Shown here: positions 1-9,376 of the stretch, piece by piece
Numbering within the stretch: the stretch's first letter is position 1
Layout of the letters: each line of letters opens with the position of its first letter
Assembly: GCA_015680685.1 (NCBI GenBank)
Contig: MNCI01008302.1
Span: 692,117-756,116, forward strand
Length of the DNA stretch: 64,000 nt
Source: Gnetum montanum
Lineage: Eukaryota > Streptophyta > Gnetopsida > Gnetales > Gnetaceae
Direction of reading: 5' to 3'
The notes under the pieces: model-generated
Told to the model about the DNA's origin: nothing
The model's input: only the letters and a program-made list of their open reading frames with translations
Databases searched by the model: none
Program-made: the position numbers and the translations under genes

Positions 1-2531
1 CCTAAGCGTCTTATTTTGGTTGCCATTGCCTTCGGTGCGATGTGTCCCCCGCATATTCCGCCGTGTACTTGTTCAACAATTGTTTGGGCTTTGATACTAT
101 TGACGCATGTCAGCAGTATGCCTTCGTAGGATCGGCGACACAATGTATCCCCTATTAATGTGTACTGTTTAGAATGCTTGCGGACTACATCCTTTTGTGC
201 GTTGGTTAAATGTTGTGGCATTTCACCACGCAGAAGGTATTCCTTTACGTCGTCGTACCATTCGTTAGCATGTGTTGTATTGACAGATGCGATTGGTAGC
301 ATGTCGAGAGTGTTGGTTATGGGCTCAGCACAACTGGCTACGGAGCTTGGTAGTGCGTGAAACATGTCAGGGGATATGTTTAATGCCAAGGTTGCTAATG
401 CGTCTGCAATGGTATTGTCATTCCTAGAGATATGTTGGACATCAACATTTTCGAATTGTTTAAGTAGGTGTTTGGCCAAATCATAGTATGGTTGTGAGTG
501 TTGCGCTTTACACGTATAGACGTCTGTGACTTGGTTTACGACTAGTTGTGAGTCCCCTCTGACTACAAGCCATGTAATGTCCGAAGCTAGTGCGGCCGCG
601 AGACCTCTCAGGAGACCTTCATACTCTACTATGTTGTTAGTATAATGAAAGTTGAAGCGATAGGTGAAGGGTTTAATTTCTCCAGAGGGGTATGTGATTA
701 CGTCGGCAGCACTTCCTCCTCGAGAGGTGGATGCTCCATCGAAGTTTAGAATCACGTCGTAGTCATCTGGCACCGTGTCTATTGCATTCACATTCTCGTC
801 TGGGAATTCGGGTTCTATTGCACCTGGATCATGTGTTGGCGATGTGGTCATTTGATTTGCTATGGCTTGATCTTTTATTGATGATTGTGCCACGTAGTGC
901 AGGTCAAACTCAGCTATGATTGCCTTCCAACGGGCTATCCTACTTGATTCGTAGATGTTTCCAGTCATAGCTCTGAGTACATTATCTTTGCAAATTATGT
1001 TAACTTGATTTTGGAAAAGATAATGTTGCCATTTTTTTAAAGAGAAAACTAAAGTTAAACATGACTTCTCTACGTCGTTGTATCTTTTTTCGTGGGCAAC
1101 TAATGCATGGCTCAGGTAGTATACAGGGACTTCAGTTCCATCATCTCGTTTCTGGCACAACATGGATGCGATTGATGATTCTGATGTGGCCATGTAGATG
1201 TAAACCGTCTTCTCGTTTTTGGGTGGGTATACCGTGGGCAGTCGAGCGAGCGTCGTCTTAATGTTATCAAATGCTTCTTGGCACTGCGGGGTCCATTCAA
1301 AATGGGCGTTCTTGCGTAGTAGGTGGTTCATAGGTGTTAGTTTTTCTGTCAATTTATCTATGAACCTCCTGATGAACTGTAATCGACCTTGTAGCCCTCG
1401 AAGTTCAGTTAGGTTGGTAGGTGACTTTAGGTTTATAATGGCCTTAACCTTATCGGGGTCTACTCGTATCCCTGCTTCCGAGGTTACAAATCCAAGCAGT
1501 TTGCCTACCTGGACACCGAAGATGCATTTCTTTGGGTTAAACCTTAGTTCGTATTTTAGACAACATTTTAATACTAAGTCAAGATCTTGTACATGTTGTT
1601 CTGTCATTTTTGATTTAACCACTATGTCATCTACATAATCATTGAGTGAGTGTAAGATGTAATCGCTGAAAATATATGTCATCGCCCTTTGATATGTGGC
1701 CCCAGCGTTCTTGAGACCAAAAGGCATCATTGTGTAACAAAAGGTTCCCCAAGGTGTCATGAAAGTGGTTCGGAGCTGGTGTTCTGGATTAATACGTATT
1801 TGGTTATATCCCGAGAACCCATCCATAAAGGATAACAGGGCGTGCCCAGCTATTGAGTCAACTAGTTGATCAATGCTAGGTAAGGGGAAGTCATCCTTTA
1901 TGGTTGCTACATTAAGGTCCCGGAAGTTAATGCACAGGCAGATACTTCCGTTCTTCTTTGGGACTATAACCATGTTTGATACCCATTCAGCGTAATCAAT
2001 AGCCTTAATGAAACCAGCTTGGTAGAGTTTAGTAATCTCACTACGAACTGCTAATGCCACCTCGGGTTTGATCTTTCGTGCTTTCTGTTTTACTGGCCTT
2101 AGTTTTGGATCAAAGATGATGTTGTGCTAGACGATACGAGGGTCTAATCCGAGCATGTCTGTATAGGACCACGCAAATGCTTTGATATTGTCCCTAAGTA
2201 ACGCACTTAACTTTAGAATTTTAATTTCCCCATCGGGCATGATGATGGGAGTTTCGGTTAGAGGATCTTTAGTAATGTTTTCGGCTTCAATGTCGAGGGA
2301 CTTTGTCATTCCCTCATATTCGTCGATTGTCTGCTGTGTTGAAGCTATTGTCGCATCATTTGCTGATGAGCTCGCATAGACGAGATTCACATCGATATTC
2401 CTTTCAACCGCGCCGTATGGTCCATCAATGACCAACGGCTTGGTCAAGCGCTTGCAATCCATTAGACAAGTTCTTGTCAATAAATGGAGAGCCTGGTAAG
2501 ATAGCGGAGGTCGTTTTAGGTCTTGTGGCAA
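1..2531 (-). CDS. pol of element A: RT, RNase H, archaeal-type RNase H, integrase N-terminus (partial)
   Basis: Reading leftwards from about 2,531, one frame is open to base 1 except for a single TAG at 2,129-2,127 in the motif DPRIV*HN, just before the RT domain. RT follows with KDDFPLPSIDQ, FMDGFSGYNQIRIN, TPWGTFCYTMMPFGLKNA and the catalytic YVDD at 1,637-1,626. A gypsy-type RNase H with VYYLSHALV lies at about 1,290-880. A second RNase H lies at about 770-390 with FDGAS, NNIVEYEG, GDSQLVVNQV and NTIADALATLA, so its acidic residues are present. The frame ends in the zinc-binding start of integrase (VHGGICGGHIAPKAMATKIRR). About 840 codons are visible and the integrase core lies outside. 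Confidence is high for the domains and moderate that the protein is functional. Confidence 0.93.
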
Positions 2532-2580
2532 TCTTTAGTGTGAATGTATGAAAATGGATTAACGTGACAGTGGAACGGTA

Positions 2581-2769
2581 GTTTAATGCCTTACCGGGCA
2601 ACGATCGGCAGTTTAATGCCTTACCGGGCAATGATCGGCAGTTTAATGCCTTACCAGGCAATGATCGGCAATTTAATGCCTTACCGGGCAACAATCAGCA
2701 GTTTAATGCCTTACCGGGCAACGATCGGCAGTTTAACGCCTTACTGGGTAACGATCGGCAGTTTAATGC
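2581..2769 (+). repeat. 30-bp tandem repeat, six copies
   Basis: Six direct units of exactly 30 bp (2,581-2,760), each starting GTTTAATGCCTTACCGGGCA, plus a partial seventh. The array lies between the start of the pol frame (minus) and the promoter of the antisense gene (plus). Related units with the core AGTTTAAGGCC occur at 7,724-7,995, 14,249-14,335, 18,013-18,071 and 27,412-27,570. Confidence 0.97.
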
Positions 2770-2927
2770 TGAAATTTGTGTTTTATATGGTTTATGTGTG
2801 TACATTTTATATATTTTTTTTGAAAAATTCAAAGTGGATTCGAAAAAGCACGAAAAACAAGGCAAAAAGCAAGAAAAACGGAAAAGCGGTGGCGTCAGTG
2901 TCAGCGTCAGCATCAACATCAACGCGC

Positions 2928-2935
2928 TATAAAAG
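2928..2935 (+). promoter_or_regulatory. TATA box of the antisense gene
   Basis: TATAAAAG in a GC-rich setting (CGCGCTATAAAAGAGGAG), 337 bp before the putative ATG at 3,265 and facing the antisense gene. It lies inside sequence that shares palindromic motifs with the element's own LTR, so the promoter may be LTR-derived. Position and form are typical of a plant core promoter. Transcription itself is inferred. Confidence 0.6.
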
Positions 2936-2994
2936 AGGAGAAGGGGCGTCATTTTGTCATTTGACTTTTGGAGCGTGAGCGTAAACTGCAAGCG

Positions 2995-3125
2995 TAACCC
3001 CAGCGTAGACGCCGAGTGAAACCCCAGCGTAGACGCCGAGAGAAAACCCCAGCGTAGACGCCGAGCGGAACCCCAGCGTAGACGCCGAGAGAAAACCCCA
3101 GCATAGACACCGAGAGAAAATCCCT
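2995..3125 (+). repeat. 25-bp tandem repeat in the antisense gene leader
   Basis: Five or so units of about 25 bp with the core CCCCAGCGTAGACGCCGAG lie between the TATA box and exon 1. They are CpG-rich and little decayed. The core GCGTAGACGC is a variant of the GCGTATACGC palindrome that recurs in intron 1 and, in the opposite orientation, in the LTR. Confidence 0.9.
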
Positions 3126-3264
3126 GTTTATGCCATGTGCAAACCATAGCGTAGACGCCGACTAGACGAGCCATGGCGTAGACGCCGAGATGAGCAGAGG
3201 CAAAGAAATAGTAGTCCGAGGATAGAAGGGACCTGAACTGACATTCGCGGAGGAGAGTGAGGCG

Positions 3265-6200
3265 ATGCTGCAATGTCTACCCCGCCCGAGCATCACCGCA
3301 TGGCCCAGATCTTCTGGCAGGTAGGCCTTTGACTCTATTTTCGTTGATTTTTAACGTCTGTTTTCTTTGTAGCGTAGACAGTTAGCGTAGGGTTTCGGCG
3401 TATACGCCAAGCGTGAAGGGTTTAGAGTAATATATCAGCATAGACGCCGCGTGTGTTATTTTCGGCGTAGACTGGCGTGGCTTCGTTTTTACGGTGTCTA
3501 GCGTAGACGATTGTCGGCGTATACGCTGGGCGTAAGTTGGATACTTCGCAGCGTAAGTATGTTCGGCGTAAATTTTTGTGTTATGCATGGCGTAGATAGT
3601 TTTTTGGTATGCAGTTTCTACACCCAGCGTATACGCCAAGTATAACTATTTTCGTATGCCCAACGTATACACCAAGCGTAATTATTTTCGTACGCCCAGC
3701 GTATACGCCGAGCATAACTATTTTTCCTACGCCCAGCGTATACGCCGAGTGTAACTGTTTTCGTACGCCCAGCGTATACGCCCAGCGTAACTTTTTTCGT
3801 ATGCCCAGCATATATGCTGAGCGTAACTGTTTTTCCTACGCCCAGCGTATATGCCGAGCGTAACTATTTTCGTACGCCCAGCGTATTACGCCGAGCATAA
3901 CTGTTTTTCCTACGCCCAGCGTATACGCCGAGCGTAACAGTTAGAAAAATTTTCTGCGAATATCTAATTTCCAAAATGACGTTTTCAGTATTGATCTTTT
4001 GTGTTGTTTCAATGGTTTGCAGAGACATTAAGCCTCCACTTCTAGTGATTGAGTTAGTTGGGGTTTTGACATGGTTTGGTCCTTTGGAGGGTGGTAACCC
4101 GACCCCGAATTTGGTCGTTGAGCACAATGGGGTCTGGTTCCGGGACAGGGCCTGCGAATTTTTGGCCTTCTTGCTGGACCATTTCAATGTCGTGGTTTGG
4201 TCTCACCTAGGCGAGGATGTGGCACGGAGCATCATTGAGTCCATGTTACCTGGCGCAGCGGAGGGTATCAGAATGTTTATGGAGGATATTGATGAAGGAC
4301 CGCTTGTCGCTGAGGGTGTTCCCACCGGTGGTCCGAGGTCTGCCCGTCTGTTGACACGTGTGTGGGACCAGCTGCTGCGGGGGCCCCACTATATCAACAA
4401 CACATTGTTCTTAGCTGGCCGCGCGCACACTTTGTTTCAGAATCCCCCCGGCACAGTATACCAGGTGGAAAGGTAATTTCGTCTTAGCTTTGGTTATTCC
4501 TCTCTTTTTCACATTCAAATACTTACTCTCGTTTCGACACATGTTTTTGCCTTCCTGCAGGCCAAAGGTTACGCCAAATGGGGCCTACGCGGGCGACAAT
4601 GGGATTGGATTGGCGCGTACGGCTGTGGAAGTGTTCATGGTGGGTCCCACCCTTCGCGGGACCATTTTGGCCCACACTAGGGACACCATGAAGAACTTCC
4701 CCAAGAGATTTTCAAAGGCATTTGCACAATGTGCCATGCGTGGCTGGTTGCATGCCGATTGGGCCCCTAATGGGCGAATTTTCCCATCTGCTTTTGATCT
4801 GGGCGAAACCTCAAAGTCCAACACTGGAAGTAAGTGGCAATGTTTCCTAGATGTCGTGTTTGGTTTGGTCAATTGCCAAGTATCAAGCTAATATGAAGGT
4901 TTTGGGTTTGCCTTTACAGCTAGCACCACCTCTGGCGGGGATTCCGTTGTGACCAGGAGGAGTGAAACAACTTTTTCAATGAAATTCGGTGAAAATAGTG
5001 CCACCCAGAAGTGGTTACGGAAAAAAGCTTCGCCATCTATTATTGCCTATTTGGAACATGCCGGCCTCATGGCACTCTTTGTGGCCCCTAGCCAAAATGT
5101 GTCTATAGAGGAGATGATCGGGATTGTGGATTCATTTGACAGATCCGTCTCCTACTATAGCGTCCGTATTAAGGGTGTTAAAGTAATTTTTGAATTATCA
5201 CCCCAATTTTTTGCGGATTTGTTTGATGTGCTTACAAGTGGCATAAAAATCGTTACAAACAGGACGTATAAAGAAATTGACATGATCCACGATTTAGAGG
5301 AGTGGTTAGGGGTGACGAAGGGTGCCAAAGGATTCCCAATGCAGGGAAGAACGAAGGTTGAGGAAGTCAATGAGCTTTATCCCCTATTTAGAGCGCGTTT
5401 GTTTCCGAAGACTCTATCGCAAGTCAAGAGTCTCGGGGTCGAAGCAGTGCGAGTCATGCGCACTATTCTAGAGGCTGGCGTGCCCTACAACTAGGCCAAA
5501 TTTTTATTATCAGGAATGACCAAAGAGATAGAGCAGTTGCGTTCGAACATAGAGGCGCAATCCCATTTTACCTTTGCTTTCTTCGCCGGCTATATTCGTC
5601 GCTTGGCCGAATTTTTGGTGGTTCGTGGGGAAAACAAATTTGTTTTGCATGATAGGAACCAGCTATCTCACCCCTGGGTGAATCACTTATTCAACACAGC
5701 CAAGTCCCAAGACGCCCCCGAGGGGATTGATGAATCCCTTACGATCACCACGGGTGGATCGTCTGGCCCCTCGCTTCACACACGTGACAGTATAGGGTTG
5801 AAACTCGATGAAGTACCCTATACCGCAAAGAAGGCGGAGCGGGTGGGCAAGGAAACAATAGGCAAAGCGAAATTCAAGTTGGGGAAGCGTGATAGCACGG
5901 CTGAGGGAACTAGTGAGATTGAGCCGCCCAGAGTAAAGCGGATTCGATTTAAAATTCCTGGTAAACTTCTTATTTTTATTTTACTTGTCTTACAAATAGT
6001 TTTAACGGTTACTGGTTGTATGTAACTGACTTCATTTGTTTTGTATTGAGCAGTCAAGAGACACGATTTGCGGACCATACTAGAGGACGAGGAGTTAACC
6101 GACCCGGCAAGAGGAACTAAATTGCTGGGGGAGAGAACTAGAGGAACCGGAGGAACAGGAGGTACCGAACCCTTAGATGATCAGGCGGAGACTAAAGGAA

Positions 6201-7575
6201 TATTTAGCAGCTTTCTTACAGGGGACCTTGAACTTGAAGACCCTCCGACGCAGGAAGAGATCAGAGGGAACGGTATGTCTCTTTACTCAGTTATGTAGCC
6301 TAATATATTCTTGGATTACCTTATTGTGAATTTTTTGTTTGACTCAGAGGAGAGCGAGACCATCCCAGAGAAGGAGTCAGAGATCCCCCCGAAGTGCCTC
6401 CAAAGGTTAGCGCCTCGTGCACTGATGGACCTTTTACTTGGATGGAAATGCCAAGTAAAAGGGATTTCGTAGCTGGGATGGCCGAAGAGGTTGTCGAGTG
6501 GATCGAAGGGATCAATCCTGACATAGGTATGGATGCATCCAAAGATTTTTACTATGTTAGAGTTTGGTGCTCAATTCTATTTGTTCTAACGTTTGTCTTT
6601 TCCCTATGGACAGGTGCCCAACTGAGGTGGAGTCCATCCGAACCTGTCAATATGGAGAGTTTGCCTACACTTTCCCCTGAAGTTAAACAAGTGCCCAGAC
6701 CTATTTATGAAGAGGTAGCAGAGGGCTTCGTTCACAATGCCAAAGCAGTATGGACGTGTAGGCGATCCATTCAACAATTGTGGCTCCAAATTCAGGCGAA
6801 AGAGAAGGAGAATTCTAAATTGTCAACGGAACGTGACGATTTGAAGGCCGGATACGAGTTCGCCGCAGCTAAATTAAGCAATGATTGCTCTTGGCAGACC
6901 TCCGAGGTCACGTATACAAGGTATTGGAACCTACTCAATCACCATGCGGGGCTGATATGAAGACTAGGAGAGCGCAGGGCCCAAATTGATTTGCTGAACA
7001 CAAAATGCCAAGATTGGAAGGCTTTCACCTCCAAAGTACGCAAATGGGGGCAAGATGAGAAGAACCACAAACACCAGTACAAGATGTCGCTAAAAGAAGT
7101 TTCTATTGAGAAGCGACAGTTAGAAATGTTTGTGGAGGATCTTGGTTTGCACTCTGCCTTTGACACATTCACCCAAAACACAATTGTAGAGATGGAATCT
7201 CCTAAACGACGGATAACGACAGCCTCTGGGGAGGTGTCGGTGGGCGAATTCTCTTTGAAATGTCCCACCTGGTCAGATGTTGACAAGGGGAAGGCTCTGG
7301 CAGATATTGACTTGGGTCTCGATGGGACAGACTGGGCAAGTGTTTCTGAAGAGGAGATCCTACGGCGACTTGAATTCGGCTTGGGGGGACCTCCTATGGT
7401 AAGCGTTTTGTCTTTTTGGATTTAATTGATTTGACTAATGTTTGGAATTTTGACATTCGCTCATTTTTTGTGTTGATTATTTCCTCTTTGGTCTTTTCAG
7501 GATGAAGGTGGGGATAAGACTGGAGAAGCTGGCCCCAGTGGAGCAGGGGCCTCTGATGCTGGTGGGCCCANTTGA
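3265..7575 (+). CDS. Spliced antisense gene: degenerate FCP1/HAD-like domain protein with C-terminal coiled coil (8 exons, two in-frame stops)
   Basis: Proposed exons are 3265-3320, 4023-4472, 4561-4829, 4920-5960, 6054-6272, 6350-6526, 6614-7398 and 7501-7575. All seven introns are GT-AG, and the exons total 3,072 nt, exactly 1,024 codons. Residues 25-160 resemble the plant FCP1/NIF branch of HAD phosphatases: LLVIELVGVL at motif I, FNVVVWSH, and NNTLFLAGRAHTLFQNPP where active members have VDDSP. Both catalytic aspartate pairs are gone. Residues 180-600 have no family I can name, though IKGVKVIFELSPQFFADLF recalls retroelement-associated plant proteins. An acidic linker follows, then charged helix from about residue 740 (KEKENSKLSTERDDL). 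Stops are TAG at 5,492 (codon 450; tryptophan in copy B) and TGA at 6,958 (codon 853). Exon 1 and the start are the least certain parts; an ATG at 3,976 inside intron 1 is an alternative. A homologue at 21,930-27,119 keeps all the introns. Confidence 0.8.
3621..3938 (+). repeat. 35-37-bp tandem repeat inside intron 1
   Basis: About nine units of 35-37 bp of the form CCCAGCGTATACGCCGAGCG followed by TAACTRTTTTCGTAC. Each is centred on the perfect 10-bp palindrome GCGTATACGC or a variant. The array sits in intron 1 (3,321-4,022) of the antisense gene. The same motif in the opposite orientation fills the upstream half of the LTR at 13,230-13,500. Confidence 0.93.
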
Positions 7576-8019
7576 TTGTATGTAATAACATGCATATATA
7601 TATATATTTTTGTTGTTGATTTTGGGTTTAACATGCCATAGAAATGTAAAATATTTTGGTTTGTTTTCTGTTTTAAGTGCAATACAGGAAGCGATTATAA
7701 AAGTAGAACGAAAAGCAAGTACTAGTTTATGGCCATTTCGGGCTCCATGCATAGTTTATGGCCATCTCGGGCCTCATGCGTAGTTTATGGCCATTTTGGG
7801 CCCCATGCGTAATCAAGGGATATTTTGGAGGACGCGGATAGATTTCTCGGCTAACCGATCATTGCTGATCGTGGCTAGTTTTATCTCGTTGCGGACATGA
7901 TAGTTTAGTGTCATTTCGGATCGGGAGTGGCATTTAATTGTTTTTCCTGTTTTATCGTAGTTTAGTGTCATTTCGGACTTTTTATAGTTTAACGTCATTT
8001 CGGACTATGAGTGGCAGTA
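7576..8019 (+). other. 3' flank of the antisense gene with 29-bp repeats
   Basis: No coding sequence. After the stop come a short TA run (7,595-7,608) and AT-rich sequence with TGTAATAA and TGTAAAAT, plausible plant polyadenylation signals. Then three 29-bp units starting AGTTTATGGCCATTTCGGGC (7,724-7,810) and three related units starting AGTTTAGTGTCATTTCGGA (7,902-7,995). These belong to the 30-bp module-boundary family. The minus-strand protease frame ends at 8,020, so the two genes converge on this repeat block. Confidence 0.7.
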
Positions 8020-9376
8020 TCACTTTAGTAATTTTTTGATCTTTTTCGTTTTAATGTTAGATGATGTTTCAATAGGTATGATCCGATACTTAGCGTCACC
8101 TTCGCTGATTACATTAAATGGTAATTCGGCCCAAGGGACCTCTGATGGAATGTCTTTTGTGTTAGCGCTTTCGGCTATTTCAATGTCTATAGGGAGCTCT
8201 ATATCAGTTTTTACTCGAGGGGGCACAGACGTTTCTGTTTGAGGAGGCTTTTGTTCCACGTCAGAAGATTTACTGCTTACTGATGATCGTAGATCTTCAT
8301 TATTTTGGCTAGGCTTTTCAAGTTCGACTTTCGAGCCCTGGTCCATGTCCACATGCGATGAGATAATAGGAGTAACTGCTTCGCCATGTATGACGGATTT
8401 CTCCGCCTTCATAAGGCAGATGAATTTCCTGATGGATAGGGGAAGAGACAACTCTCAGTTGGGCTAGCCAGGATCTTCCCAATATCAGGTTGAACCCTGG
8501 CATCTCGTCCACTACTAGGAATTCAGCAGATGTCGGGAATTGATCTCTCGCTATAAAGTCTAAGGTTATTGAGCCTTTCACCATTACGCATGACCCACTG
8601 AATGACTTGAAACATGTAGTCGTGGCTGGTTTAAGTAGTTTAGTAAGCCCTAGCTGCTCGATAATGTGGTGCGACACGACGTTTATTGCAGCCCCATCGT
8701 CTACATGGACCCTATGTATTTTAAATTGGTTTATACAGATTGTTATGAACATGGGAGCTGTTGTCACCTCCTTCGTTCTTTTATCGACCTTGATGCTATC
8801 GTCATGAAAGTTTAGAGGCTTAGGAGTAGTTCCATGAGGTGAGAACATCACCGCATGGATGGAGGGTTCGTTTGGGGGTAAATCCTTGCGCACCGGGATT
8901 GATGTTAACATGCGCACTAGAGCTTCCCGATGCGTTTGAGATGTTAGAACTAAATCATAAAAGCTTAATGAAGTGTTCTTTTGTTTTAATGCTTGTGTGA
9001 CTTGTGTCAAGGCGGCTGCAAGGTTTTCACTGTTGGGGGTGTTTCTATTGGTGCTGACTAGATCCATCAGATCCAACAATTTTATCTCTCATTTTGTTGG
9101 CTTTTCATTTTTTGAAGCTGTCGTTTTGGATGATTCATGTCTTTTGGACGACTCGCCCTCATTGTCTGCACTTGGTAGATCTTTAGAGGATGACATGGGT
9201 ACAGAGTTTAGGGGAGTGGGCTTAGGAGCCCCCAGAGCTAGTCGTTGGTGCTCTTTCTCCGAGCGTTCTCGCGTAAGCCTATCTGCTAGGCGTTCTCCCG
9301 TGTCACGCGGAGGTGGAGTTGGCCTCAGAGTCTGGGATTGCCCAGGAATTTTTATGACATAGGGAGCTGGACGGGG
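8020..9376 (-). pseudogene. Aspartic protease region of element A
   Basis: Read leftwards, this continues the gag frame after a TAG at 9,377 and a TGA at 9,089. The retropepsin core is visible: HVDDGAAINVVS, with the active-site DDGA at 8,704-8,690 in the usual D-T/S-G place, a form seen in Tat-lineage elements, then FLVVDEMPGFNLILGRSWL. A one-base frameshift near 8,400 (between PYEGG and SVIHGE) moves the rest into another frame, which ends with TGA at 8,020. The enzyme would cut the Gag-Pol precursor in the virus-like particle. It is not joined to RT; the antisense gene lies between. In Ogre elements, also Tat, an intron is known at this junction, so splicing could bridge the gap here, but no splice pair was established. 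Confidence 0.85.

Noticed and set aside
160-1638. Plus-strand open frames across the pol region
   Set aside because: They are shadows of the minus-strand pol frame, which has clear RT and RNase H motifs.
2586-2978. Open frame with repeated MPYRATIGSL units
   Set aside because: It is a translation of the 30-bp tandem repeat and has no independent support.
2695-3863. Repetitive open frames over 2,695-3,863 (LGVYAGV-like)
   Set aside because: Produced by the CGTAGACGCC and CGTATACGCC repeats on either strand.
3000-3940. CRISPR-like array of palindromic repeats
   Set aside because: Units of 25 and 36 bp have no unique spacers of constant length, no cas genes, and lie in a plant retroelement.
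3976-7575. Antisense gene as a nested, independent insertion in element A
   Set aside because: No flanking direct LTR pair or target duplication is visible, and the older element B has the same RT-repeat-gene-repeat order. Kept as a lesser alternative for element B because of its inverted LTR ends.
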